Shown here one piece after another: positions 51,532-61,219 of a DNA stretch of 64,000 nt; the first letter of the stretch is position 1, and the number at the start of each line of letters is the position of its first letter. A model generated the notes under the pieces. That model worked only from the letters and a program-made list of their open reading frames with translations, was not told the origin of the DNA and did not search any database. Where the stretch lies: assembly GCF_003369795.1 (NCBI RefSeq), contig NZ_CP026730.1:4951001-5015000 (forward strand), given 5' to 3'. Made by a program: the position numbers and the translations under genes. The DNA is from Streptomyces sp. CB09001. Its GTDB lineage: Bacteria > Actinomycetota > Actinomycetes > Streptomycetales > Streptomycetaceae.

Positions 51532-52814
51532 TTCCGGCCTCCGTACCGCCCGACGTCTTCGTCGCCCTCGCCCGGACCCGCCCCCTGCCCGCCGCGACCG
51601 CGGCACTGCGTGCCGCGATCCACGCGCGTCGCATGCTGCTCCTCAAGGCACTCCTGGTCCGGGTCGAACGGCAGGGTTCCTCGCTGTCGCCCGCCGCGCA
51701 CCGGGACTTCGAGGACGACTGGGCGCTGCTGGAGCGCGCCGAGCGGGCCGACGGCGCGGCGGTGCGCGAGGTCCTCGACTACCCCACGGTCGGCTCCTGG
51801 CTCACAGAAGCCCTCGCCGCGCGGCCGGGAACCGCCTTCGAGGCTCATCTGCCCCACCTGCGGGGCGTCGCCGTCGCCGCCGCCGTCCGGTCCGGCCGGG
51901 CGCCGTCCGGCAGGCTGGCGGCCCCTTCGGGCCTGCTGGCGCTGCCCGGCCTGGGCCTGCTGCGCAGCCCTTCGGGGTGGGCACGGGCGAGCGGCGGTGC
52001 GGGGCCGCCGCGGCTCACCGCGGAGGCCGGCCCCGACGCGGCGGACCGGCGCTCCGGCCGGACGTGGCCGGCGGCCGGAGCACGGGGACCGGAAGAGGAC
52101 GGAACCGGTTGGTCCGCGCTGCGGAAGCTGCCGGGCGGTGACACGGTCCTCGACGACCTCGACCCCTACCGCGTGCCGTCCCGGGGCATCGGCAGCGCGG
52201 CCGCGCCCGCGGCCGACAGCGCCCGCACCGAGTACCGCACGTGGGCGGGGCGGTGGCGCCGGGCCCGCGCGCTGCTGTCGGCGACCGACCCGGGGCGGGT
52301 CACCGAGACGGACGCGCTGGTGCGCTCCTTGGTGCCGCTCGCCGCCGGGCGCGGCGCGGGTATCCCGAGTGGCGCGACACTCCGTGCCGCCCCGGGCGCC
52401 GTGCTGACGCAGATGCCGGCCGACGCGCCGGAACTGGCGGAGACGCTGGTGCACGAGACCCACCACAGCAAGCTGGCGGCCCTCGGCGAGGCCGTGGCCC
52501 TGTGCCGTCCCGGCGGCGCCCTGCACCGGGTGGCGTGGCGGCCGGACCCCCGCCCCGTCCCTTCGGTGCTCCAGGGCGCCTACGCCCATCTCGCGCTGCT
52601 CGATCTGTGGTCGCGGGCGGAGCGCGCCGTCGCCGTGCCCGAGGAGTGGCGACAGCGGGCCGCCGAGCGTTTCGCACGGTACCGGGAACAGGTCGGAGCT
52701 GCCCTGGCCGTACTGGGCGAATCCGATGAACTGACCTGCGCGGGACGGAGTTTCGTGCGGGAGATGCACGGGCACCACGAGAGTCTCGGCGTGGCCGCCC
52801 GAAACTCGACATGA
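51528..52814 (+). CDS. HExxH-motif protein, probable aKG-type peptide beta-hydroxylase
   Basis: 428 residues from an ATG overlapping the peptide stop. The N-terminal ~130 residues are helical (IPASVPPDVFVALARTRPLP). The metal motif is ETLVHETHHSKLAAL, with HETHH at residues 309-313. Two further family-like features are ILRSAPG-like spacing before it and LWSRAERAVAVPEEWRQRAA after it. Family knowledge: proteins with this HExxH domain often accompany FxSxx-COOH peptide systems and have been described as alpha-ketoglutarate-dependent peptide hydroxylases. The coupling to the small gene supports a peptide substrate. Confidence 0.68.
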   Translation: MIPASVPPDVFVALARTRPLPAATAALRAAIHARRMLLLKALLVRVERQGSSLSPAAHRDFEDDWALLERAERADGAAVREVLDYPTVGSWLTEALAARPGTAFEAHLPHLRGVAVAAAVRSGRAPSGRLAAPSGLLALPGLGLLRSPSGWARASGGAGPPRLTAEAGPDAADRRSGRTWPAAGARGPEEDGTGWSALRKLPGGDTVLDDLDPYRVPSRGIGSAAAPAADSARTEYRTWAGRWRRARALLSATDPGRVTETDALVRSLVPLAAGRGAGIPSGATLRAAPGAVLTQMPADAPELAETLVHETHHSKLAALGEAVALCRPGGALHRVAWRPDPRPVPSVLQGAYAHLALLDLWSRAERAVAVPEEWRQRAAERFARYREQVGAALAVLGESDELTCAGRSFVREMHGHHESLGVAARNST

Positions 52815-52889
52815 CGGAGCGCACGAGTGTGAGCGCGTTGCGTTAGCGTGTGCGCGAGCGCGGCGGACGCGGCGGGACAGGGAGCGGTG

Positions 52890-55800
52890 ATGGCGGAACA
52901 GCGGCGGTCCGGCGGGGGCGGTGCGACGGCCTCCGAGCACATTCTTGTGGTCTTCCCCGGCTATCACCGCTCATGGGCGGCGTGGATCGAGCAGTGCCTG
53001 GAACGCCACGGCCACCGGGCCACACTCCACCGCTGGGACCCGCCGCGGGAGATCCCGCTGGAGGACTCCCTCGGTGACCTGCTGCTGTCCAGCGGACGCG
53101 TGCTCCTCGTCCTCAACGACTGGTTCTTCGAACTCGGTCCGCGCCCGGCGGGGGAGTGGAACGACGCGCTGCGCGGCTTCGTCGCCGCGCACGCCGACCG
53201 CTTCGCCGCCGTCAACCTCACCAACCGCCCGCTGCTGCCCGCCACGGCCGTGCTGGAACCGGCCAGCTTGTGGGGGCTGAGTGAGGAAGCCGTCGAGGAG
53301 CGGCTGCTCGCCCGGCTGGGCCTGGCGCCGCTGACCACGCCGCGGACCCCGGTCACCCGGGTCCGCTTCCCCGACACGCGATGCGACGTCTGGGGAGAGG
53401 TGCCGCGCCGCAACCCGCGCTTCACCGGCCGCGACGACCTGCTCACCACCATCCACCAGCGCCTCGCGGACGCCGAACGCGGCGCGGCCGCCTGCACGCT
53501 GCTGGGCATGTCGGGCATCGGCAAGACCCAGCTCGCCGCCGAGTACGCACACCGCTTCAGCACCGACTACGACGTGGTCTGGTGGGTCAACTCCGACGAC
53601 CGCAACATCCAGCGCGACCGCCTCGGTGAACTAGCCGTCGAACTCGGCCTGCGCAGCGGCAGCGAACCCGGCGAACGCATCCGCGCGGTCCGCAACGCCC
53701 TGCGCCGCGGCGACCCGCACCAGAAGTGGCTGGTGATCTTCGACGGCTGGGACGACACCGACGGGGCCGACGCCCTGCTCCCGCAGGGGCCCGGCCACGT
53801 CCTGATCACGTCCCGCAACCGGGCGTGGAGCGAGCGGACGGACGCGGTCGAGGTCCCCGGCTTCGTGCGCGCCGAGTCCGTCGCCTACCTGATGCGCAGG
53901 GCCGGCCACATCAGCGCCGCCGAGGCGGAGGAGGTCGCCGCCGAGTTCGGTGACGTACCGCTGCCGCTGGTCCAGGCGGCCTCCTGGCTCGGCGAGTCCG
54001 GCATGGAGGTGTCCGAGTACCTGCGGATGGTGCGCGAGCGCCGGCTCTCCACCGTCGACGAGCCCGTCACCGGTGACGGCTTCCCCCAGTCCTCCATGAC
54101 CTCCTGGTCGATACTGCTCAACCGGTTCCGCCGGGCCCAGCCGCAGGCCATCGACGTGCTGGGACTGTGCACCTCCTTCGCCCCCGGGCGCATCCCGCTC
54201 GGACTGATCCGCGCCTACCCGCACGCCGACCTCCCCGAGAACCTGCGCTGGATGACGGCGGACCTGCCCGCCTGGTCCCGGGCCCTGGACACCCTGGTGA
54301 AGTACTCCGTCCTCACCCGCGAGACCCGGGGCCCGGCCGGCCTGGAGATGGGCCCGCACCAGGAGTCGGTGCACATGCACCGCCTCGTCCACGACATCGT
54401 CTCCAAGCTGACCGGCGACGACCAGCGCGACAGCCACCGCAGGGCGGTCCGCACCCTGCTGGCCGAAGCGGACCCCGGCAACCCCCTCGACAGCCGGAAC
54501 TGGCCCCGGTACGCCGAGCTGCTGCCGCACCTGGAGCCCTCGGGCGCGCTCGACAGCACCCGGCCCCGGGTCCAGGAGACCGTGCTGAACTGCCTGCGCT
54601 ACTGCAACCGCAGCGGTGAGTACACCACCGGTCTGAACCTGGCCCGGCGGACCCGTGAGCGCTGGGCCGGATTCCTGCCCCCGCTGTCCCCGCAGATGCT
54701 GGACCTGACGCGGGAGGAGAGCACCATGGTGCGGGTCAGCGGCCGGTTCCGGGAGGCGTACGACCTCGACCGCGACGTCCTGGAGCGGCTGCGGGCGGCG
54801 CCCGGCACCAACCCGCTGGCGGAGCTGACCACCCAGGGCGCGATGGCCAGCTGCCTGCGCCACCTGGGACGCTACGACGAGGCGTACGCCTTGCAGCACG
54901 AGGTCCTGGAGGGCACCGGCCGCCTGCTCGGCCCGAACGAGACCGCCACGACGGTCGCCCGGCACAACCTCGGTGTCAGCCTGCGCCTGCTCGGCCGGTT
55001 CGCCGAGGCGTACGAACTCGACCTGGAGAACTACGCCATCCGCGAGAGCGTCCTGCGGGCCAGGCACATCAGCACGCTCAACTCCTCGAGCGCCGTCACG
55101 CACGACCTGCGGCTGCTCGGCCGCTACCGGGACGCGCTGGCACGCCAGGAACCGGCGGTCCGCCTGCATGTGCAGGTGCTGGGTCCGCAGCATCCGCAGA
55201 CCCTGGGAGCACGCACCCAGCTGGTGATGAGCCGCCGTCGAGGGGGCGGCCCCACGCAGGACATCGGCCCCGAGATGGCGAGCCTGCTGGACGAGCTGGC
55301 CCAGGTCCACGGCCGGGAGCACTACCGCACCCTCGCCTTCCTCACCAACTACGGCAACTACCTGCGCGAACACGGCGACCTCAGTCACGCCCGCGAGCTC
55401 ATCGCGGAGGCCGAGGCCGGGTACCGGGCGCTGCTCGGACCCGCCCACCCCGTCGCCACCGGCATGCTCGCCAACACCGGCCTGATCATGCAGGCGGCCG
55501 GCGAGCGGGCCGAGGCCATGTCGATGTTCGAGGCGGCCCTGGCCGGGCTCACCGCCACCCTGGGCCCCGACCATCCCTGGGTGCTCGGCTGCGCCCTGTG
55601 CGCCACCGGCGCGCGCAACTTCAACGGGCGGATCGCCGACGCGGTGGAACTCGGCCGGGAGACGGTGCGCCGGGCCCAGCGCACGCTGGGCGGGGAGCAT
55701 CCGCTGACCCTGTCCTGCCAGGTGGCCCTGGCCGCCGATCTGCGGGCCGCCCGGGAGCACGAGGAGGCCGGGAAGCTGGAGGAGGACGGGCTGCTGGGCC

Positions 55801-55892
55801 TGACCCGGACGCTCGGCGCCCAGCATCCGCACACCCTCTCCGCCCGGCAGCGCACCCGCCCGTACTGGGACTTCGAGCCCTACCTCGGCTGA
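52890..55892 (+). CDS. TIR-like/NB-ARC/TPR STAND protein (FxSxx-COOH-system TPR type)
   Basis: 1000 residues from an ATG with GGGAG five bases upstream. Residues about 15-140 resemble a TIR domain (HILVVFPGYHRSWAAWIEQC; LLLVLNDWFFELGPR-like). The NB-ARC follows: Walker A in LLGMSGIGKTQLAAEYAHRF (~205-224), Walker B in KWLVIFDGWDD, then LITSRNRAW and a GLPLA-like VPLPLVQAASWL, with MHRLVH at the end (MHD-like). Residues about 560-1000 are TPRs of the kinesin-light-chain type (GRYDEAYALQHEVLEGTGRL). This is a STAND sensor: TPRs detect, NTPase switches, TIR acts. It is 75 bases after the hydroxylase gene. Confidence 0.8.
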   Translation: MAEQRRSGGGGATASEHILVVFPGYHRSWAAWIEQCLERHGHRATLHRWDPPREIPLEDSLGDLLLSSGRVLLVLNDWFFELGPRPAGEWNDALRGFVAAHADRFAAVNLTNRPLLPATAVLEPASLWGLSEEAVEERLLARLGLAPLTTPRTPVTRVRFPDTRCDVWGEVPRRNPRFTGRDDLLTTIHQRLADAERGAAACTLLGMSGIGKTQLAAEYAHRFSTDYDVVWWVNSDDRNIQRDRLGELAVELGLRSGSEPGERIRAVRNALRRGDPHQKWLVIFDGWDDTDGADALLPQGPGHVLITSRNRAWSERTDAVEVPGFVRAESVAYLMRRAGHISAAEAEEVAAEFGDVPLPLVQAASWLGESGMEVSEYLRMVRERRLSTVDEPVTGDGFPQSSMTSWSILLNRFRRAQPQAIDVLGLCTSFAPGRIPLGLIRAYPHADLPENLRWMTADLPAWSRALDTLVKYSVLTRETRGPAGLEMGPHQESVHMHRLVHDIVSKLTGDDQRDSHRRAVRTLLAEADPGNPLDSRNWPRYAELLPHLEPSGALDSTRPRVQETVLNCLRYCNRSGEYTTGLNLARRTRERWAGFLPPLSPQMLDLTREESTMVRVSGRFREAYDLDRDVLERLRAAPGTNPLAELTTQGAMASCLRHLGRYDEAYALQHEVLEGTGRLLGPNETATTVARHNLGVSLRLLGRFAEAYELDLENYAIRESVLRARHISTLNSSSAVTHDLRLLGRYRDALARQEPAVRLHVQVLGPQHPQTLGARTQLVMSRRRGGGPTQDIGPEMASLLDELAQVHGREHYRTLAFLTNYGNYLREHGDLSHARELIAEAEAGYRALLGPAHPVATGMLANTGLIMQAAGERAEAMSMFEAALAGLTATLGPDHPWVLGCALCATGARNFNGRIADAVELGRETVRRAQRTLGGEHPLTLSCQVALAADLRAAREHEEAGKLEEDGLLGLTRTLGAQHPHTLSARQRTRPYWDFEPYLG

Positions 55893-55915
55893 GGGCGGCA
55901 GGCGAGCACCCACGC

Positions 55916-55952
55916 GAGGAGGCCGGCCCCGGGGAACGGGGCCGGCCTCCTC
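55916..55952. terminator. Bidirectional hairpin terminator, 16-base stem
   Basis: 55916-55931 pairs perfectly with 55937-55952 around gggaa, between the convergent STAND and kgd stops. Confidence 0.9.
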
Positions 55953-55974
55953 GGTCGGTCGGGTGGTGCGGGGC

Positions 55975-58900
55975 TCAGGCCTCGAACACCTCACGCATCA
56001 GCTGCTCCTGCTCGGCCTGGTGCCGCTTGGCGGAACCGACGGCCGGGGACGAGCCGTGCGGCCGCGAGATGCGGCGCAGGCGCTCGCCGTGCGGGACGTC
56101 GGCGCCGACCGCCAGGTCCAGGTGGTCGATCAGGTTGAGCGCGATGAACGGCCAGAAGCCCTGGTTCGCCGGCTCCTCCTGGGTCCACAGGTACTTCTCG
56201 GCGTTCGGGTACTTGGCGATCTCCGCCTGGAGCTCGGCACCCGGCAGCGGGTACAGGCGCTCGATGCGGATGATGGCCGTGTCCGTCGCGCCGCGCTTCT
56301 TCCGCTCGGCGTCGAGGTCGTAGTAGACCTTGCCGGAGCAGAAGACGACCTTCTTGACGGCGGCCGGGTCGACCGAGTCGTCGCCGATGACCGGGCGGAA
56401 CTGGCCCGTCGTGAACTCCTCCGCCTTCGAGGCCGCCGCCTTCAGGCGCAGCATCGACTTCGGGGTGAAGACCACCAGCGGCTTGTGGTGCGGGTTGTGC
56501 ACCTGCCACCGCAGGAGGTGGAAGTAGTTCGACGGCAGGGTCGGCATCGCGACCGTCATGTTGTTCTGCGCGCACAGCTGGAGGAACCGCTCCGGGCGGG
56601 CCGAGGAGTGGTCCGGGCCCTGACCCTCGTAGCCGTGCGGCAGCAGGAGCGTGACGCCGGAGGTCTGGTTCCACTTCTGCTCGGCCGAGGAGATGAACTC
56701 GTCCACGACCGTCTGCGCGCCGTTGACGAAGTCGCCGAACTGCGCCTCCCACATCACCAGCGCGTCCGGGCGGGCCAGCGAGTAGCCGTACTCGAAGCCC
56801 ATCACCGCGTACTCGGAGAGCAGGGAGTTGTAGACGTTGTACCGGGACTGGTCCTCGGACAGGTAGAGCAGCGGCGTGAACTCGTCGCCGGTCTCACGGT
56901 CGATGACGACCGCGTGGCGCTGGCCGAAGGTGCCGCGCTGCGAGTCCTGGCCGGTGAGCCGGACCGGCACGCCGTCCAGGAGGAGTGAGCCGACGGCGAG
57001 GGTCTCGCCCATGCCCCAGTCGATCGTGCCGTCCTCGACCATCGCCGCGCGGCGCTGCAGCTGCGGCAGCAGGCGCGGGTGCACGGTGATGTGGTCGGGG
57101 ATGTTGACCTGGGACTCGGCGATGCGCTTGACGGTCTCCGCGCTGATCGCGGTGTTCACGGCGACCGGGAACTCCGCCTGCGGCTCCGAGGGCTCCGCGG
57201 ACGCCGGCTGCGAGACGGCCTCGCGGACCTCGGTGAAGACCTTCTCCAGCTGGCCCTGGTAGTCCTGCAGCGCCTGCTCGGCCTCTTCCAGGGTGATGTC
57301 GCCGCGACCGATGAGGGACTCGGTGTACAGCTTGCGCACCGAGCGCTTCTTGTCGATCAGGTCGTACATCAGCGGCTGGGTGAAGGCCGGGTTGTCGGTC
57401 TCGTTGTGACCGCGGCGGCGGTAGCAGATGAGGTCGATCACCACGTCCTTGTTGAACGCCTGGCGGAACTCGAAGGCGAGCCGCGCCACGCGGACGCAGG
57501 CCTCCGGGTCGTCGCCGTTCACGTGGAAGATCGGGGCCTCGATCATGCGGGCCACGTCGGTGGCGTACATCGAGGAGCGCGAGGACTCCGGGGCGGCGGT
57601 GAAGCCGACCTGGTTGTTGATGACGACGTGGACCGTGCCGCCGGTGCGGTAGCCGCGCAGCTGCGACATGTTCAGGGTCTCGGCCACCACGCCCTGGCCC
57701 GCGAAGGCCGCGTCGCCGTGGATCGCCACCGGCAGGACGGTGAAGTCCGTGCCGCCCTTGTTGATGATGTCCTGCTTGGCGCGCGAGACACCCTCCAGGA
57801 CCGGGTCCACCGCCTCCAGGTGCGAGGGGTTGGCGACCAGCGAGACCGCGATCTGCTCGCCGTCCAGGCCGGTGAAGGTGCCCTCGGCGCCCAGGTGGTA
57901 CTTCACGTCGCCGGAGCCGTGCATCGACTTCGGGTCGAGATTGCCCTCGAACTCGCGGAAGATCTGCGCGTACGACTTGCCGACCACGTTGGCCAGCACG
58001 TTCAGCCGGCCGCGGTGGGCCATGCCGATGACGACCTCGTCCAGGCGGGACTCGGCCGCCGAGTCGATGACCGCGTCGAGCAGCGGGATGACGGACTCGC
58101 CGCCCTCCAGGGAGAACCGCTTCTGGCCGACGTACTTGGTCTGGAGGAACGTCTCGAACGCCTCGGCGGCGTTCAGCCGGCGCAGGATGCGCAGCTGCTC
58201 CTCGCGCTCCGGCTTGGTGTGCGAGCGCTCGATGCGGTCCTGGATCCACTTGCGCTGCTTGGGGTCCTGGATGTGCATGAACTCGACGCCGGTGGTGCGG
58301 CAGTACGAGTCGCGCAGCACGCCGAGGATGTCGCGCAGCTTCATCAGGGACTTGCCGGCGAAGCCGCCGACCGCGAACTCGCGCTCCAGGTCCCACAGGG
58401 TGAGCCCGTGCTCGGTGATGTCCAGGTCGGGGTGCTTGCGCTGCTGGTACTCCAGCGGGTCGGTGTCGGCCATGACGTGGCCGCGGACCCGGTAGGAGTG
58501 GATCAGCTCGAAGACGCGGGCGGCCTTGGTGACGTCGTCGTCGTGCGAGGCGTCGATGTCCTTGAGCCAGCGGACCGGCTCGTAGGGGATGCGCAGCGCC
58601 TTGAAGATCTCGTCGTAGAAGCCGTTCTCGCCGAGCAGCAGGTTGGCGACCTGGCGCAGGAACTCGCCGGAGGCGGCGCCCTGGATGACCCGGTGGTCGT
58701 AGGTCGACGTGAGCGTCATGACCTTCGAGATGCCGAGCTTGTTCAGGGTGTCCTGGCTGGTGCCCTGGAACTCCGCCGGGTAGTCCATGGAGCCGACGCC
58801 CAGGATGACCGACTGGCCGGGCATCAGGCGCGGCACGGAGTGGACGGTGCCGAGGCCGCCGGGGTTGGTCAGGGAGACCGTGACGCCGGTGAAGTCGTCC

Positions 58901-59808
58901 ATCGTCAGCTTGTTGTCGCGGGCGCGACGGACGATGTCCTCGTAGGCCTGCCAGAACTCGAAGAAGTTCAGCGTCTCGGCCTTCTTGATCGCCGCGACGA
59001 CCAGCTGGCGGTCGCCGTTGGGCTTGACCAGGTCGATGGCGAGGCCGAGGTTGATGTGGGCCGGCTTGACCAGGGTCGGCTTGCCGTCCTTCTCGCCGAA
59101 CGAGTGGTTCATCGTCGGCATGGCCTTGATGGCCTGCACCATCGCGTAGCCGATCAGGTGCGTGAAGGAGATCTTCCCGCCCCGGGCGCGCTTGAGGTGG
59201 TTGTTGATGACGATGCGGTTGTCGAACAGCAGCTTGACCGGGACCGCGCGCACGGACGTGGCCGTGGGCAGCTCCAGCGAGGCGTTCATGTTCTTCGCGA
59301 CCGCGGCGGCCGGGCCGCGCAGGGTCACCAGCTCGGGGCCCTCGGGGGCGGCGCCGGCGTCCTTGGCGGGCGCGGCGGCCTTCGCCTGCGGCTTGGCGGC
59401 GGGCTTGGCCGGCGCGGCAGCGGGCTTGGCGGCCGGAGCGGCCGGAGCCGCGGGGGCGGCAGCGGCGGGCTTCGCGGGAGCGGGGGCCGGAGCCGCGGGG
59501 GCGGCAGCCTTCGGCTGCGCCGGGGCGGGGGCCTGCGCCTGCGGGGCGGGGGCGGCCGGTGGCGTGCTGCCGGCGTCCGTGGTCACGGGGCCGGCGGCGG
59601 TCGGGGTGGCCGCCGCGCCGGGCTTGTAGTCGGCGAAGAAGTCCCACCAGGCTCGGTCCACGGAGTTCGGGTCCTGGAGGTACTGCTGATAGATCTCGTC
59701 GACGAGCCACTCATTGGCACCGAACGCGGCCGCGGGGTTCTTTCCCGCGGTGCCCGCTTGGTCGGTGTCGGTCGAGATGCTCGAGTTACTGGGGGACTGT
59801 GGCGACAC
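55975..59808 (-). CDS. kgd: Multifunctional 2-oxoglutarate decarboxylase/dehydrogenase E1 with succinyltransferase domain
   Basis: 1277 residues from a GTG at 59808; an upstream in-frame extension lacks family similarity. Layout: short N-terminal OGDH-like helix (NEWLVDEIYQQYLQDPNSVD), an Ala/Pro/Lys-rich linker of about 110 residues, an acyltransferase domain with PGGLGTVHSVPRLMPGQSVI and DHRVIQGAASGEFL (Gln replacing the usual catalytic-region Asp, as in mycobacterial KGD), then the thiamine-diphosphate E1 (GMAHRGRLNVLANVVGKSYA; HGDAAFAGQGVVAETLNMSQ). It acts in the TCA cycle with a shared E3. In actinobacteria the enzyme is regulated by GarA-type FHA proteins encoded elsewhere. Monocistronic. 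Confidence 0.94.
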   Translation of the reverse strand: MSPQSPSNSSISTDTDQAGTAGKNPAAAFGANEWLVDEIYQQYLQDPNSVDRAWWDFFADYKPGAAATPTAAGPVTTDAGSTPPAAPAPQAQAPAPAQPKAAAPAAPAPAPAKPAAAAPAAPAAPAAKPAAAPAKPAAKPQAKAAAPAKDAGAAPEGPELVTLRGPAAAVAKNMNASLELPTATSVRAVPVKLLFDNRIVINNHLKRARGGKISFTHLIGYAMVQAIKAMPTMNHSFGEKDGKPTLVKPAHINLGLAIDLVKPNGDRQLVVAAIKKAETLNFFEFWQAYEDIVRRARDNKLTMDDFTGVTVSLTNPGGLGTVHSVPRLMPGQSVILGVGSMDYPAEFQGTSQDTLNKLGISKVMTLTSTYDHRVIQGAASGEFLRQVANLLLGENGFYDEIFKALRIPYEPVRWLKDIDASHDDDVTKAARVFELIHSYRVRGHVMADTDPLEYQQRKHPDLDITEHGLTLWDLEREFAVGGFAGKSLMKLRDILGVLRDSYCRTTGVEFMHIQDPKQRKWIQDRIERSHTKPEREEQLRILRRLNAAEAFETFLQTKYVGQKRFSLEGGESVIPLLDAVIDSAAESRLDEVVIGMAHRGRLNVLANVVGKSYAQIFREFEGNLDPKSMHGSGDVKYHLGAEGTFTGLDGEQIAVSLVANPSHLEAVDPVLEGVSRAKQDIINKGGTDFTVLPVAIHGDAAFAGQGVVAETLNMSQLRGYRTGGTVHVVINNQVGFTAAPESSRSSMYATDVARMIEAPIFHVNGDDPEACVRVARLAFEFRQAFNKDVVIDLICYRRRGHNETDNPAFTQPLMYDLIDKKRSVRKLYTESLIGRGDITLEEAEQALQDYQGQLEKVFTEVREAVSQPASAEPSEPQAEFPVAVNTAISAETVKRIAESQVNIPDHITVHPRLLPQLQRRAAMVEDGTIDWGMGETLAVGSLLLDGVPVRLTGQDSQRGTFGQRHAVVIDRETGDEFTPLLYLSEDQSRYNVYNSLLSEYAVMGFEYGYSLARPDALVMWEAQFGDFVNGAQTVVDEFISSAEQKWNQTSGVTLLLPHGYEGQGPDHSSARPERFLQLCAQNNMTVAMPTLPSNYFHLLRWQVHNPHHKPLVVFTPKSMLRLKAAASKAEEFTTGQFRPVIGDDSVDPAAVKKVVFCSGKVYYDLDAERKKRGATDTAIIRIERLYPLPGAELQAEIAKYPNAEKYLWTQEEPANQGFWPFIALNLIDHLDLAVGADVPHGERLRRISRPHGSSPAVGSAKRHQAEQEQLMREVFEA

Positions 59809-60091
59809 GGCGAGAACCGCCCTCTTCCGCTTCTTCACAAGATGGTGGACAGCGGGAATCAAGGCTACGCCTACCGACCCCGGAAGGTCAGACCGGGCCC
59901 GTTCATCGTCGCGTAAGTCACATCGCAGACCGCGTTTCGGCGCTGGAAATGGCGGGAAACAAGCGAGGTTCTGCCGCGTGAGGGATCGGGAGGCCGGGAC
60001 CCGGCGCCTCTCAAACGCGGGCCTGTGCCTGATCACACGTGTCCGCCAGCGCGGATGCAGTGGATCTTGACGCTCCGCTTCGAACCCTACG

Positions 60092-61219
60092 TCAACCGGA
60101 CGTCGACGGCAGGCCCGGAAGAGTGATGAGGATCCGGCAGCCCCGCTCGGATTCGGCCACCCCGATCCGGCCGCCGTGCAGATCCACCGCCCAGCGCGCG
60201 ATCGCGAGGCCCAGACCGGTGCCGCCGTCGCTGCCCGGACCGTGCGGCCGCGACACCGAACCCCGGTTGAACCGCTCGAACACCCGGCGCCACTCCGAGC
60301 GCGGAATGCCGGGTCCTTCGTCGAGAACCTCCAGCTCGAGCGATTCCGGCAGCTCGCCGCGGCGCGCCCGGACCGTCACCCGGCCGTGCGGCGGGCTGTG
60401 CTTGACGGCGTTGTCGATGAGGTTGGCGACGACCTGGTGGATGCGCTCGGGATCGGCGTGCGCGGTCAGCTCCGGCGGGAAGACGTCCAGCGCCAGGTGC
60501 ACGTCGGTGCGGGTGTGGCTGCCGGACCCCGAGGCGATGCCCGCGCGCGCCGAGGCGATCATGTTGGCCTCCTTCAGCACGCCCGACAGGTACGGCCACA
60601 CCTCGAAGCGCCGCTTGCGCAGCGGTATGACGCCGTTGTCCAGGCGGGAGAGGTCAAGGAGCGTCTCCACCAGCCGGCCGAGCCGCTCGGTCTGCCCGAG
60701 CGCCGTGCGCATGGTCTCCGGGTCGGCCTCGGTGATGCCGTCGACGATGTTCTCCAGCACCGCGCGCAGGCCCGCGATCGGGGTACGCAGCTCGTGCGAG
60801 ACGTTCGCCACCAGCTCCTTGCGCTGGAGGTCCTGGGCCTCCAGGTCGTCGGCCATGCGGTTGATCGTGACGGCCAGGGCGCCCAGCTCGTCGCGGCGGT
60901 TCTCGCGCACCCGGCGGGTGTAGTCGCCGTGCGAGATGGACCGGGCCACCGCGTTCATCTCGTCCAGCGGCGCGGTCAGCGAGTGCGCCACGAACTGCGT
61001 GATCAGCAGCGTGGCGATCATCGAGAAGACCGTGATGAACCGCAGCTCCGTCTTGGTGTGCACCGCTATCACCGACAGGCCGGTGGTGATCAGCACCGAC
61101 GTCACGACCAGCGCGCCGAGCTTGGTCTTGACCGAGAACGGGCGCACGCCGCCCCAGGACTCCCCGGCGGTCCGGGGGCCGGGGCTCCTCCGTGCGGCTT
61201 CCCGTCCTCCGCTGCTCAT
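60092..61219 (-). CDS. Sensor histidine kinase (HAMP, HisKA, HATPase)
   Basis: 375 residues from an ATG overlapping the response-regulator stop (ATGA). Two membrane spans (about 30-52 and 57-80) have almost no external loop between them. HAMP follows (LTAPLDEMNAVARSISHGDY), then the HisKA box VANVSHELRTPIAGLRAVLE with the phosphorylated His. The ATPase has VVANLIDNAVKHSP, DEGPGIPRSEW and GTGLGLAIARWAVDLHGGRI. The tiny sensor region implies signals from the membrane or a partner protein. Signal unknown. Confidence 0.9.
   Translation of the reverse strand: MSSGGREAARRSPGPRTAGESWGGVRPFSVKTKLGALVVTSVLITTGLSVIAVHTKTELRFITVFSMIATLLITQFVAHSLTAPLDEMNAVARSISHGDYTRRVRENRRDELGALAVTINRMADDLEAQDLQRKELVANVSHELRTPIAGLRAVLENIVDGITEADPETMRTALGQTERLGRLVETLLDLSRLDNGVIPLRKRRFEVWPYLSGVLKEANMIASARAGIASGSGSHTRTDVHLALDVFPPELTAHADPERIHQVVANLIDNAVKHSPPHGRVTVRARRGELPESLELEVLDEGPGIPRSEWRRVFERFNRGSVSRPHGPGSDGGTGLGLAIARWAVDLHGGRIGVAESERGCRILITLPGLPSTSG

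Noticed and set aside
57079..59916. 945-residue open frame on the plus strand opposite kgd
   Set aside because: It is the GC-bias shadow of kgd, with Val/Leu/Glu/Gly/Arg-dominated composition and no domain, while kgd matches a family throughout.
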